Source of the DNA: Bordetella parapertussis
GTDB lineage: Bacteria; Pseudomonadota; Gammaproteobacteria; Burkholderiales; SG8-41
Length of the DNA: 64,000 nucleotides
Assembly (NCBI GenBank): GCA_945906815.1
Contig: CAMDRT010000007.1
Location: 1-64,000 of the forward strand
Direction of reading: 5' to 3'
Position numbers and translations under genes: made by a program. Positions 9,446 through 18,506 of the stretch are shown here, piece after piece (the first letter of the stretch is position 1; the number at the start of each line of letters is the position of its first letter). The notes under the pieces are model-generated. The model did no database searches, was not told the DNA's origin, and was given only the letters and a program-made list of their open reading frames with translations.

Positions 9446-10666
9446 ATGCTCATCGAAGTAAAAGTGCCGCAGCTCTCCGAGTCGGTGGCCGAAGCCACGC
9501 TTGTCAGTTGGCATAAAAAGGCCGGAGAAATGGTCGGCCGCGACGAAAACCTGGTCGATATCGAGACCGACAAAGTGGTGCTGGAAACACCTGCGCCTGC
9601 CGCCGGCGTGCTGGTAAAAATCATCAAAGCCGACGGCAGCACAGTGACCAGCAAGGAAATTATCGCGCATATCGACACCGAGGCTGTTGCCTCGGCCACG
9701 CCTGCAGCGGCGGGTACAGCAGCGGCTGCTGTGGCGCCGCCGCCAGCGTTTGCCTCTGCGCCTGCCATGCCCGCCGCGCAAAAAATCGCTGCGGAAAATA
9801 AAATGGATACCGCCGCAATTAGCGGCAGCGGCCGCGGCGGGCGTGTCACCAAAGGCGACGTGATGGATGCCCTGAAAACCGGCGCCCCTGCGGCGCCCAA
9901 AGCAACGGTGCCCATTCCGGTGGCGCGCGCAGCAGCGCCCGCTGTCGATTTGAGCGATCTGGGTGAGCGCGCGGAGCAGCGGGTGCCGATGTCGCGCCTG
10001 CGCGCGCGCGTGGCTGAACGGCTGATCCAATCGCAGTCTACCGCGGCGATATTGACTACCTTTAACGAAGTCAACATGCAGCCGGTGATTGACCTGCGCA
10101 ACCGCTATAAAGACAAGTTCGAGAAGGAGCACGGCGTGAAGCTGGGCTTCATGTCGTTTTTCGTCAAAGCCGCTGTCTACGCACTGAAAAAATTCCCGGT
10201 GCTCAACGCCTCGATAGATGGCAACGACATCATTTACCACGGCTACTACGATATCGGTGTGGCGGTGGGCGGTCCACGCGGACTGGTGGTGCCGATCGTA
10301 CGCAATGCCGATCAACTGAGTCTGGCTGGGATCGAAAAAAACATTGCTGATTTCGGCAAGCGCGCACAGGAAGGCAAACTGACGCTGGAAGAACTCACCG
10401 GCGGCACGTTTTCCATTTCCAACGGCGGCGTATTCGGCTCCATGCTGTCCACGCCCATCATCAATCCGCCGCAGAGCGCGATTCTGGGCGTGCATGCCAC
10501 CAAGGAACGGCCGGTGGCCGAAAATGGCCAAGTCGTGATTCGCCCGATGAACTACCTCGCGCTGTCCTACGACCATCGCATCATCGACGGCCGCGAAGCG
10601 GTGTTATCACTGGTGGCGATGAAAGACGCGCTGGAAGATCCGGCGCGCATGTTGCTTGAAGTTTAA
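9446..10666 (+). CDS. sucB: Dihydrolipoyllysine-residue succinyltransferase (E2)
   Basis: E2 core of the 2-oxoglutarate dehydrogenase complex. The 406-residue protein has one lipoyl domain (residues 1-77, lipoyl Lys43 in IETDKVVLE), an Ala/Pro-rich linker, a peripheral-subunit-binding domain (about 113-138, [11 protein letters not shown]), and the acyltransferase domain ending with the catalytic [13 protein letters not shown] segment. It is co-transcribed with sucA and followed by hairpin R3. Confidence 0.97.
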   Translation: MLIEVKVPQLSESVAEATLVSWHKKAGEMVGRDENLVDIETDKVVLETPAPAAGVLVKIIKADGSTVTSKEIIAHIDTEAVASATPAAAGTAAAAVAPPPAFASAPAMPAAQKIAAENKMDTAAISGSGRGGRVTKGDVMDALKTGAPAAPKATVPIPVARAAAPAVDLSDLGERAEQRVPMSRLRARVAERLIQSQSTAAILTTFNEVNMQPVIDLRNRYKDKFEKEHGVKLGFMSFFVKAAVYALKKFPVLNASIDGNDIIYHGYYDIGVAVGGPRGLVVPIVRNADQLSLAGIEKNIADFGKRAQEGKLTLEELTGGTFSISNGGVFGSMLSTPIINPPQSAILGVHATKERPVAENGQVVIRPMNYLALSYDHRIIDGREAVLSLVAMKDALEDPARMLLEV

Positions 10667-10670
10667 GAGC

Positions 10671-10760
10671 GTGAACGGGTGAACGGGTGAACGAGTGAAC
10701 GGGTAACAACCCAATCGCGCGGTTTACTCGTTCACCCATTCACTCGTTCACTCGTTCACT
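10671..10760. repeat. Tandem-repeat-armed hairpin R3 (GTGAACGR class), sucB/lpdA
   Basis: The left arm has four 8-nt units (GTGAACGG, GTGAACGG, GTGAACGA, GTGAACGG) ending in GTAAC. The right arm has inverse-complement 8-nt units of the ACTCGTTC type. The element begins 4 nt after the sucB stop TAA and ends 13 nt before lpdA. No U tract is present. Confidence 0.85.
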
Positions 10761-10773
10761 CTTTTCCAAAACC

Positions 10774-12207
10774 ATGAGCAAACCATTTGATGTCGTAGTA
10801 ATCGGCGCCGGCCCCGGCGGCTACATCGCCGCCATACGTGCAGCGCAATTGGGCCTGCAGGTGGCCTGCATAGACGATTGGAAAACCGCCGACGGCAAAC
10901 CCGCGCCCGGCGGCACCTGCACCAACGTCGGCTGCATTCCGTCCAAGGCGCTGCTGCAATCTTCAGAGCATTACGATCATGCCGGGCATGCCTTTGCCGA
11001 TCATGGCATCCAGGTCGGGAGCCTGAAACTTGACCTCGCGCAGATGCTCAAGCGCAAAGACAGAATTGTGAAGCAGAATAACGACGGCATTCTGTATTTG
11101 TTGAAGAAAAACAAGGTTACGTTTTTTCACGGCACGGGTGCTTTTGCGGGAGGCGCCGCAGGTGCGTGGGAAATTAAAGTCAGTGGCAAAACCACCGAAG
11201 CGCTGATCGCAAAACACGTGATCGTCGCCACCGGTTCCAGCCCGCGCGCGTTGCCCGGCGCGCCATTCGATAACAAATTGATACTCGATAACGCGGGCGC
11301 GCTGGCGCTTAACGAAGTGCCCAAGCGCCTGGGAGTCATCGGCGCAGGCGTTATCGGCCTCGAAATGGGCAGCGTGTGGCGGCGGCTCGGCGCGGCGGTA
11401 ACGGTACTCGAAATGTTGCCGGCCTTGCTCGGAGCGGCCGATGAGGCAGTCGCCAAAGAAGCAAGTAAAGTGTTTTTAAAACAAGGGCTTGCAATACATA
11501 CTGGGGTAAAGGTTGGCAGCGTCCAAGGCGCCAAAGGTGGCAAAGAGGTCACTCTTGATTACACCGATAACGCCGGCAAAGCACACACGCTGAGCGTGGA
11601 CAAACTCATCGTGTCGATAGGCCGCGTGCCGCATAGTGCAGGGCTTAATGCAGCAGCAGTGGGTCTGAAGCTGGATGAGCGTGGCTTTGTTGCGGTGGAT
11701 GAGCAGTGCAAAACCAACCTGGCCAATATCTGGGCGGTGGGCGACGTGGTACGCGGGCCGATGCTGGCGCACAAGGCCGAGGAAGAAGGTGTGGCGGTGG
11801 CGCAGCGTATTGCGGGCAACTACGGACATGTCGATTTCAATACGGTGCCGTGGGTGATTTACACGGCGCCGGAAATCGCCTGGGTAGGAAAGACCGAACA
11901 ACAAGTCAAAGCTGAAGGCATAGAGTATCGCACCGGTACTTTTCCGTTCATGGCCAATGGGCGCGCGCGCGCGCTGGGGGACACCACCGGGTTTGTGAAA
12001 TTTATCGCCGACAAACACAGCGACCGTATCCTCGGTGTGCATATCATCGGCCCGATGGCGTCGGAACTCATCGCAGAAGCGGTGGTGGCGATGGAGTTCG
12101 GGGCGTCGTCCGAGGATATCGCCATGATCTGCCACGCGCATCCCTCGTTGTCCGAGGCAATGAAAGAGGCGGCGCTGGCGGTGGATGGCAGGACGCTCAA
12201 TCTTTGA
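10774..12207 (+). CDS. lpdA: Dihydrolipoyl dehydrogenase (E3)
   Basis: Flavoprotein that reoxidises dihydrolipoamide with NAD+ for the 2-oxoacid dehydrogenase complex. The 477-residue protein shows the FAD motif GAGPGG (11-16), redox-active disulfide in GGTCTNVGCIPSK (C49, C54), NAD-binding GAGVIGLEMG, and the C-terminal CHAHPSLSEA segment with the active-site His. Position after sucAB assigns it to this complex. The sequence before the ATG is pyrimidine-rich with no Shine-Dalgarno site. Confidence 0.97.
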   Translation: MSKPFDVVVIGAGPGGYIAAIRAAQLGLQVACIDDWKTADGKPAPGGTCTNVGCIPSKALLQSSEHYDHAGHAFADHGIQVGSLKLDLAQMLKRKDRIVKQNNDGILYLLKKNKVTFFHGTGAFAGGAAGAWEIKVSGKTTEALIAKHVIVATGSSPRALPGAPFDNKLILDNAGALALNEVPKRLGVIGAGVIGLEMGSVWRRLGAAVTVLEMLPALLGAADEAVAKEASKVFLKQGLAIHTGVKVGSVQGAKGGKEVTLDYTDNAGKAHTLSVDKLIVSIGRVPHSAGLNAAAVGLKLDERGFVAVDEQCKTNLANIWAVGDVVRGPMLAHKAEEEGVAVAQRIAGNYGHVDFNTVPWVIYTAPEIAWVGKTEQQVKAEGIEYRTGTFPFMANGRARALGDTTGFVKFIADKHSDRILGVHIIGPMASELIAEAVVAMEFGASSEDIAMICHAHPSLSEAMKEAALAVDGRTLNL

Positions 12208-12211
12208 AGGC

Positions 12212-12299
12212 GTGAGCGAGTGAACGGGTGAACGAGTGAACGAGTAACCCCGTGGCGTGGGGTTCACCCGTTCACTCGTTCACTCGTTCACTTGTTCAC
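12212..12299. repeat. Tandem-repeat-armed hairpin R4 (GTGAACGR class), lpdA/zapE
   Basis: 8-nt units GTGAGCGA, GTGAACGG, GTGAACGA and GTGAACGA end in GTAACCCCGTGG. The right arm is TTCACCCG followed by TTCACTCG-type units to 12299. The arms can pair over more than 30 bp. The element begins 4 nt after the lpdA stop. The GAGTAACCCCGTGG core is shared with R6. Confidence 0.85.
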
Positions 12300-12307
12300 C
12301 GAAGTCA

Positions 12308-13456
12308 GTGAACGACTCACTACCCTCCCCCCACACCACGCTACCCCGCGATAGCGCTGACGCTGCGCAGTGGCTGGTTCGGCACGCGCGTGAGCAGGGC
12401 TTTACGCTGGATAGCTCCCAGTTGCAGGCGGTTGAACATCTGGAGCGGCTCTACGAGGACCTGATCGGTCTTGAAAAGATGGAGTCCATTTTTGTACGCC
12501 TGCTGGCACGTAAGCGCGTGGTGAAGGGGCTCTATCTGTGGGGCGGTGTGGGGCGCGGAAAAAGTTTTTTGATGGACAGTTTTTTCCATTGCGCGCCGGT
12601 GGCGCAGAAGCGCCGCATACATTTTCATCGTTTCATGCAGGAGGTGCATCAACGCCTGCATGCGCTCACCGGTCGGGCCGAGCCGCTGGCGTGTGTGGCG
12701 CGCGATGTGGCCGTGGACGCACGCTTATTGTGTCTGGACGAGTTTCACATCACTGACATTACCGATGCCATGCTGATGCGCAAACTGCTGGAGGGCCTGA
12801 TGGAGCAGGGGGTGGTAGTGTTGACTACTTCCAATTTTGAACCGGATGCGCTGTATCTGCACGGTCTGCAACGCAATCAGTTTCTGCCGACGATTGAGCT
12901 CATCAAACAAAATTTCGATATTGTGAACGTGGACAGCGGCGTGGATTACCGCTTGCGCGAGCTGGAAAAGGCCGGTGTGTATCACACCGGCGCTGATGCA
13001 GACGAGCGCATGGCGCGTGAATTCGTGGTGATAACACGCCACGAGGCGTCGGATACCGCCGTGCTCGAAATCGCCGGCCGCACTATTCCCGTGCGCCGTC
13101 GCGCGCGTGGCGTGGTGTGGTTCGAGTTTGCGGCGCTGTGTGATGGCCCGCGTGGCAAGCCGGACTACATCGCGCTTTCCAGGGGCTATCATACGGTGAT
13201 GGTATCCAACGTTCCGCGCTTTGGCCCCGGCACCGCCGACACTCTGCGCCGCTTGGTGTGGATGATCGATGAGTTCTATGATCGCCGGGTCAAGCTCATC
13301 CTGTCGGCGGGCGTGCCGGCTGAGCAATTGATTATCGACGCTGCTATCGGCGATGCCTTTCAGGCCAACCTCAGTGCGTCACTGAAAGAACGCCTGGTGA
13401 GCCGCTTGACCGAAATGCAGACGCACGACTATCTTGCCCAACCCCATTTACCTTAG
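12308..13456 (+). CDS. zapE: Cell division ATPase ZapE (AFG1-like)
   Basis: P-loop ATPase linked to FtsZ-ring regulation in E. coli. The product is 382 residues from a GTG start. The Walker A motif is GGVGRGKS near residue 79, the Walker B-type segment is LLCLDEFHITD, and TTSNFEPDALY is a typical AFG1 segment. An ATG 51 nt upstream would run through the arm of hairpin R4 and encode repeat-derived residues, so I prefer the GTG that leaves a family-like length (E. coli ZapE is about 375 residues). Its location after lpdA is common in Burkholderiales. Confidence 0.9.
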   Translation: MNDSLPSPHTTLPRDSADAAQWLVRHAREQGFTLDSSQLQAVEHLERLYEDLIGLEKMESIFVRLLARKRVVKGLYLWGGVGRGKSFLMDSFFHCAPVAQKRRIHFHRFMQEVHQRLHALTGRAEPLACVARDVAVDARLLCLDEFHITDITDAMLMRKLLEGLMEQGVVVLTTSNFEPDALYLHGLQRNQFLPTIELIKQNFDIVNVDSGVDYRLRELEKAGVYHTGADADERMAREFVVITRHEASDTAVLEIAGRTIPVRRRARGVVWFEFAALCDGPRGKPDYIALSRGYHTVMVSNVPRFGPGTADTLRRLVWMIDEFYDRRVKLILSAGVPAEQLIIDAAIGDAFQANLSASLKERLVSRLTEMQTHDYLAQPHLP

Positions 13457-13464
13457 GAAACGGC

Positions 13465-14460
13465 ATGCCATCCTTCAATGCCTACAGAATATTTAATGAA
13501 AACAATAAGATAGTAGGACGTTGCACCGATCTCACGGTGGACGATTTGATGCCGGGCGAGGTGGTTTTCAAAAACGCCTATTCCGGCGTCAATTATAAAG
13601 ACGCCCTCGCCGCCACCGGTATAGGCGGCAAAGTCATACGCAAATATCCGTTGGTGGGGGGCATAGACGCGGCAGGCACCGTCATGTCATCTGCCGATGC
13701 GCGCTTCAAAACCGGCGACGAAGTCATCTGCACCAGCTACGATTTCGGCGTCGCCCACGATGGCGGCTTTGCGCAAGTGTGCCGCGTGCCGGCGGATTGG
13801 GTGGTGCCGCTGCCGCAAGGCTTGTCACTGCTTGAGGCGATGACGCTGGGAACTGCGGGCTACACCGCAGGGCTTGCAGTCGAATTGCTGGAACTTAACG
13901 GACTCGCTCCCGTAGAAGGTGACAAGGGCAAAGTGCTGGTCAACGGCGCCACGGGTGGTGTGGCGAGTCTTGCCATCGACATGCTGGCGGGTAAGGGCTA
14001 TGCGGTGAGCGCGCTCACCGGCAAGGACAACCAACACGCGTATTTGCAAAAGCTCGGCGCGCAGGAAGTGCTCGCGCGCAGCGCTGTCGACATGGGCACG
14101 CGGCCGCTGGAGAAATCGCAGTGGGCCGCGGCATTCGACTCGGTGGGCGGCGATCAGTTGTCATGGCTCATGCGCAGCATGCATCAGCAGGGCTTGATTG
14201 CGAGCTTTGGCAATGCCGGCGGCATTGAACTCAAAACCAATGTGTTACCGTTCATACTGCGCGGCGTGCGTCTGATCGGCGTGGATTCCGCGGCCACGCC
14301 CATGCCGTTGCGGCGCAAAGTGTGGCAGCGGCTGGCCAGCGATCTAAAACCCCGTCACCTGGCGGATATCGCGACTATGATTACGCTGGACGATCTGGGT
14401 GCATACTTCGATAAAATGCTCAAAGGCGGTATACGCGGCAGGGCGGTGGTGAGGCTGTAG
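13465..14460 (+). CDS. acuI: AcuI/YhdH-family NADPH-dependent quinone oxidoreductase (acrylyl-CoA reductase type)
   Basis: MDR-family reductase of the YhdH/AcuI branch, whose characterised members reduce acrylyl-CoA to propionyl-CoA. The 331-residue protein has YSGVNYKDALAATG near residue 36, GIDAAGTV, the TAGYTAGLAV segment and the NADPH-binding VNGATGGVASLA. It starts 8 nt after zapE with an AGGAAAC ribosome site. Propionyl-CoA synthetase follows, which supports a role in propionyl-CoA or acrylate metabolism. The exact substrate is inferred from the family and neighbour only. Confidence 0.8.
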   Translation: MPSFNAYRIFNENNKIVGRCTDLTVDDLMPGEVVFKNAYSGVNYKDALAATGIGGKVIRKYPLVGGIDAAGTVMSSADARFKTGDEVICTSYDFGVAHDGGFAQVCRVPADWVVPLPQGLSLLEAMTLGTAGYTAGLAVELLELNGLAPVEGDKGKVLVNGATGGVASLAIDMLAGKGYAVSALTGKDNQHAYLQKLGAQEVLARSAVDMGTRPLEKSQWAAAFDSVGGDQLSWLMRSMHQQGLIASFGNAGGIELKTNVLPFILRGVRLIGVDSAATPMPLRRKVWQRLASDLKPRHLADIATMITLDDLGAYFDKMLKGGIRGRAVVRL

Positions 14461-14468
14461 GGGGAGGG

Positions 14469-14546
14469 TGTGAACGGGTGATTGAGTGAACGAGTGAACG
14501 AGCAACCTCGCGCGGGGTTACCCGTTCACCCGTTCACTCGTTCACT
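14469..14546. repeat. Tandem-repeat-armed hairpin R5 (GTGAACGR class), acuI/prpE
   Basis: Left units (GTGAACGG, GTGATTGA, GTGAACGA, GTGAACGA) end in GCAACC. The right arm begins GTTACCCG and continues with TTCACCCG and TTCACTCG units. One left unit, GTGATTGA, is diverged, which shows drift within the array. The element starts about 8 nt after the upstream stop. Confidence 0.82.
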
Positions 14547-14578
14547 GCTTAGATTACTTTATGCAGCGGAGCAGATGC

Positions 14579-16477
14579 ATGGGCGCCTATCAGGAATTCC
14601 ACCAACGTTCGCTCAACGAGCGCGATGCATTTTGGGCCGAACAGGCCGCGCTGATAGACTGGCACCAGCCTTTTGATCAAGTCTGCGATTTCAGCCGGCC
14701 GCCGTTCGCGCAATGGTTTGTCGGAGGGCAAACCAATCTGTGTCACAACGCCATCGATCGTCATCTCGCCGCGCGCGGCGGCCAGAAGGCGCTGATTTAT
14801 ATTTCCACCGAGACCGGGCAGGAAAAGACCTACACCTACCGCGAACTCTACAAGGAGGTCAATCGCGCAGCAGGCATGCTGCATACGCTGGGTGTGGGCA
14901 AAGGTGACCGCGTGCTGATTTACATGCCGATGATCGCAGAAGCGGTGTTCGCGATGCTGGCGTGCGCGCGTGTCGGCGCCATACATTCCGTGGTGTTTGG
15001 CGGTTTCGCCGCAGCGAGCCTGGCGACGCGCATAGACGACGCCAAGCCCGCCTTGATGATTACCGCTGATGCGGGCATGCGCGGCGGCCGTGTGATTCCC
15101 TACAAGCCATTACTGGACGAGGCATTGCGTCTGGCTAAACATCCGCCACGCAATGTGATTGTGGTCAATCGTGGTCTCGACCAAGACTACCAGCCCGTAG
15201 CCGGGCGCGATCTCGATTACGCCACGTTGCGCCGCGCGCATGCCAACGTGAACACGCCGGTGACTTGGCTGGAGTCGAGTGACCCTTCATACATCCTGTA
15301 TACCTCTGGCACCACGGGCCGGCCCAAAGGGGTGCAGCGCGACACCGGGGGTTACGCGGTGGCGCTGGCGGCGTCGATGAAGCACATTTATTGCGGCAAC
15401 GCCGGCGAAACCATGTTCACCACCTCGGACATAGGCTGGGTGGTAGGGCATTCATATATTGTGTACGCACCGCTGATCGCCGGCATGACCACGATACTGT
15501 ACGAGGGGTTGCCCATCCGTCCCGATGCCGGCATCTGGTGGAAAATCGTTGCCGACCATAAAGTGTCGGTGATGTTTTCATCGCCCACCGCTGCGCGCGT
15601 GCTGAAAAAACAGGACCCTGCGTATCTCACGAAATACGATTTGTCGTCGCTGCGTCACTTGTTTCTCGCGGGCGAACCGCTCGATGAGCCTACGCACCGC
15701 TGGATCGCCGATGCGCTGCAAAAGCCGGTGATCGATCATTATTGGCAAACCGAAACCGGCTGGCCGATTTTGTCCGCGGTGCATGGCGTGGAAAAAACGC
15801 CGCTTAAGTGGGGCACGCCGAGCTTTCCTGTCTATGGCTATGACCTGAAAATCCTGCGCGAGTCGGATGCGATGGAAGCCGCTGCCCATGAAAAAGGCGT
15901 GGTCGCGATAGTGCCGCCGCTGCCGCCAGGCTGCATGACCACCGTGTGGGGCGATGATGCGCGTTTTGTGAACACTTATTTCACCGGCTTTAGCGCGAAG
16001 CAGGTCTACTCCACATTTGACTGGGGTATCCGCGACGCGGACGGCTATCACTTTATTCTGGGCCGCACCGATGACGTGATCAACGTCGCCGGACATCGTC
16101 TCGGCACGCGTGAAATTGAAGAAGCGGTGCAGTCGCACGCCAACATCGCGGAAGTTGCGGTGGTGGGCGTGGCCGATGCCCTCAAAGGCCAGATGCCGCT
16201 GGCGTTTGCGGTGGTGAAAGATGCCGCGAAGCTGGCAACGCCGGAACTCACCGCCGTGCACGAAAAGGAAGTGATGGACGCCGTGGATAAACAACTCGGC
16301 GCCATCGGCCGTCCTGTGCGGGTGCATTTTGTGACGCTGCTGCCCAAGACGCGCTCCGGTAAACTGCTGCGGCGCTCGATACAGGCATTGGCCGAAGGGC
16401 GCGACCCCGGTGATCTGACGACTATTGAAGACCCGGCGGCTCTGGAGCAGATCAGGAACGCACTCGCGGGACATTAA
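14579..16477 (+). CDS. prpE: Propionyl-CoA synthetase
   Basis: AMP-forming ligase that converts propionate, ATP and CoA to propionyl-CoA. The 632-residue protein starts MGAYQEFHQRSL, as PrpE proteins do. It has the adenylation P-loop YTSGTTGRPKGV near 245, DIGWVVGHSY, the YWQTETGWP block, DWGIRDADGY and a C-terminal SGKLLRRSI segment with the acyl-adenylate Lys. prpBCD methylcitrate genes are absent nearby. An ATG 18 nt upstream is possible but fits the family start less well. Confidence 0.92.
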   Translation: MGAYQEFHQRSLNERDAFWAEQAALIDWHQPFDQVCDFSRPPFAQWFVGGQTNLCHNAIDRHLAARGGQKALIYISTETGQEKTYTYRELYKEVNRAAGMLHTLGVGKGDRVLIYMPMIAEAVFAMLACARVGAIHSVVFGGFAAASLATRIDDAKPALMITADAGMRGGRVIPYKPLLDEALRLAKHPPRNVIVVNRGLDQDYQPVAGRDLDYATLRRAHANVNTPVTWLESSDPSYILYTSGTTGRPKGVQRDTGGYAVALAASMKHIYCGNAGETMFTTSDIGWVVGHSYIVYAPLIAGMTTILYEGLPIRPDAGIWWKIVADHKVSVMFSSPTAARVLKKQDPAYLTKYDLSSLRHLFLAGEPLDEPTHRWIADALQKPVIDHYWQTETGWPILSAVHGVEKTPLKWGTPSFPVYGYDLKILRESDAMEAAAHEKGVVAIVPPLPPGCMTTVWGDDARFVNTYFTGFSAKQVYSTFDWGIRDADGYHFILGRTDDVINVAGHRLGTREIEEAVQSHANIAEVAVVGVADALKGQMPLAFAVVKDAAKLATPELTAVHEKEVMDAVDKQLGAIGRPVRVHFVTLLPKTRSGKLLRRSIQALAEGRDPGDLTTIEDPAALEQIRNALAGH

Positions 16478-16500
16478 ATTTGAATCGAAGGGGAGAAAAA

Positions 16501-17454
16501 ATGCAGGCTCGCATCACACGGCTCATAGCGCTTGCCGCTGCCATTGCCGGTAGCAACGCCTGGGCGCAGAACTTTCCCACCAAGCCCATTCGTATCGTCG
16601 TCGGTTTCATCGCGGGCAGCGGCGTCGATGTATCGGGACGCATCGTCGCTCAATTTTTGTCTGAAGGTCTCGGTCAGCCGGTGGTGGTGGAAAACAAGCC
16701 CGGCATGGCCAGTATTATTGCAGCGCGCGATGTAGCCAAGTCCTCACCCGACGGCCATACGCTGTTCATGTGCACCACCAGTTCGCACGTGACGGGACCG
16801 TTTCTGACCCGCCAACCGCCCTATGATCCACTCAAGGACTTCACCGCGATCGCGCAGGTGGTGGAGTCATACCTGGTAGTCGCGGTGCCGGCTTCCATCC
16901 CGCCCACCTCGCTCAAGGAGTTTGCGGCATGGGCGAAAGCGAATGCGGGCAAGGCCCATTACGCCTCTCCCGGTGTCGGCGGCAGCGCGCATCTGCTTGC
17001 CGAGCGCTTCAACCAGGCTGCGGGGCTGGGTATGATGCATGTACCGTACAAGGGTTCGGGCGTGACCGAACTCGCCGCCGGCGAGACGCACCTGTTGTTC
17101 GGGTTGCTGGCGACGGTCAATGTCGGACCGCGGCTCAGGCTGATCGCTGTCACCAGCCCCAGGCGCATGCCGGAACTGCCCAACGTGCCGACGGCGCGCG
17201 AGGCGGGCTTCCCCGAAGTCGAATCCGTACTCTGGCAGGGTGTGTGCGGCCCGGGCAATATGCCGAAGGAAATTGTTGCGCGGCTGAGCGAAGAAATCCG
17301 GCGCGGTCTTGCCAGGCCAGATGTGCGCGAGCGCTATGCCAAGCTCGGCACGCCGGCAACCTATCGCGCGCCGCCGGAATTCGCTGAACTTAACAAGGCC
17401 GACATCGCAAGCTGGCTGCCCATCATCAAGGCAGCGGGGGCGATGATCGATTGA
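16501..17454 (+). CDS. Bug/TctC-family tripartite tricarboxylate transporter receptor (first copy)
   Basis: Periplasmic solute-binding protein of the Bug family. The 317-residue precursor starts after an AAGGGGAG ribosome site and has a signal peptide ending near ANAWA-like SNAWAQ (about residue 20). NFPTKPIRIVVGF, VVVENKPGM and the HVPYKGSG segment are typical. No TctA or TctB gene lies in this window, so membrane partners would have to be elsewhere. It begins 23 nt after prpE but is probably functionally separate. The ligand cannot be told from sequence. Confidence 0.9.
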   Translation: MQARITRLIALAAAIAGSNAWAQNFPTKPIRIVVGFIAGSGVDVSGRIVAQFLSEGLGQPVVVENKPGMASIIAARDVAKSSPDGHTLFMCTTSSHVTGPFLTRQPPYDPLKDFTAIAQVVESYLVVAVPASIPPTSLKEFAAWAKANAGKAHYASPGVGGSAHLLAERFNQAAGLGMMHVPYKGSGVTELAAGETHLLFGLLATVNVGPRLRLIAVTSPRRMPELPNVPTAREAGFPEVESVLWQGVCGPGNMPKEIVARLSEEIRRGLARPDVRERYAKLGTPATYRAPPEFAELNKADIASWLPIIKAAGAMID

Positions 17455-17456
17455 AT

Positions 17457-17497
17457 GCGCGTCGTTTGCGGGACGATTGCTCCCGCAAACGACGCGC
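17457..17497. terminator. Strong bidirectional terminator-like hairpin
   Basis: A perfect 17-bp stem (17457-17473 against 17481-17497) with a 7-nt loop lies between convergent genes, the Bug receptor and the Gfo/Idh oxidoreductase. There is no U tract, so it may act as a 3-prime barrier or processing site rather than a classic intrinsic terminator. Confidence 0.6.
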
Positions 17498-17515
17498 TGC
17501 TTGCGGGCTACTGGC

Positions 17516-18490
17516 CTACCCCGCCAGTTTCACCGGCTTGCCGGTTTCGATGGATGTGGTGATGGCTTCGAACGCGCCGATGGTATTGACGATTTCATCC
17601 GGTGTGATGGGGTAGGGGGCTTTGCCCATAACCGCATCGGCGAATAAATCAAACTCGGCCAGCAAGGAATCTATTTTCGTGAATTCTTTGCGCTCGGTTT
17701 TACCGCCGCTTAAGCGCGTGATGCATTCTGTTTCGCCCAGCGCTTCGGCCGATCCCTGATCGCCGAATACGTGTACGCGCCAGTAAAACGGTGAGGGACG
17801 CACGGCGCCGAGAAAGCCGCTGACACCGTTGGCGAAGCGGAATAATACCGAGACGGTGTCCAGCGGATTAGGCCCCGTACGCGTAGCCATGAACTGCGCG
17901 CTGACTTCGGCGGTGGGGCCGGCGAGGTTGGTGAAAGCATCGAGGATATGGATGCCGGTGCCGGTCATGCCGGCTCCCGGGGTCTCCGACGGCAGGTCCC
18001 GCCACGGGGCGAAAAAATTGCTGGAATTCTCGTTGCTGTAGTGGCCCTCGATATGCAGCACGCGGCCCAGTGCGCCACTGGCAACAACGCTGCGCAGTTC
18101 TACCATCGATGGCCAGAAGCGTTTGTTTTGTCCTACTGCGATGGCGACGCCGGCTTTTTTGCAGGCTTCGGTCATGGCCACTGCGTCGGCAAATTTCAGC
18201 GCGAAAGGTTTTTCGCAGAACACGGCTTTACCCGCGGCAGCGACCTGCTCTACCAGTCTGCGATGGGTGGAGTGGGGGGTGGCCAAACAGACCGCCTGCA
18301 CCTTGGGGTCAGCGAGCGCGGCTTCGAGGCTGCTGCTCAGCGTGAAGCCTTGCGCGCTGGCGAAAGCGCGCACGCTGTCCGGTTCGTGACTGACGCCATG
18401 GACAAAGCGAATCTTGTCGCTTTTGCCTTGCACTGCGTTGACGATGTTCTTGCCCCACCACCCCAAGCCTATGATGGCTGCGTTGATCAT
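17516..18490 (-). CDS. Gfo/Idh/MocA-family oxidoreductase
   Basis: NAD(P)-dependent oxidoreductase, typically acting on sugars, sugar acids or inositols. The 324-residue protein has an N-terminal Rossmann motif (IGLGWWGKN, 7-15), the hallmark EKP motif (CEKPFAL near 95), and GIHILDAF with the conserved His. It is the last gene of a minus-strand operon, 16 nt after the FAH-family hydrolase. The substrate is unknown. Confidence 0.87.
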   Translation of the reverse strand: MINAAIIGLGWWGKNIVNAVQGKSDKIRFVHGVSHEPDSVRAFASAQGFTLSSSLEAALADPKVQAVCLATPHSTHRRLVEQVAAAGKAVFCEKPFALKFADAVAMTEACKKAGVAIAVGQNKRFWPSMVELRSVVASGALGRVLHIEGHYSNENSSNFFAPWRDLPSETPGAGMTGTGIHILDAFTNLAGPTAEVSAQFMATRTGPNPLDTVSVLFRFANGVSGFLGAVRPSPFYWRVHVFGDQGSAEALGETECITRLSGGKTERKEFTKIDSLLAEFDLFADAVMGKAPYPITPDEIVNTIGAFEAITTSIETGKPVKLAG

Positions 18491-18506
18491 GTCGGTGGCG
18501 GGAAGC

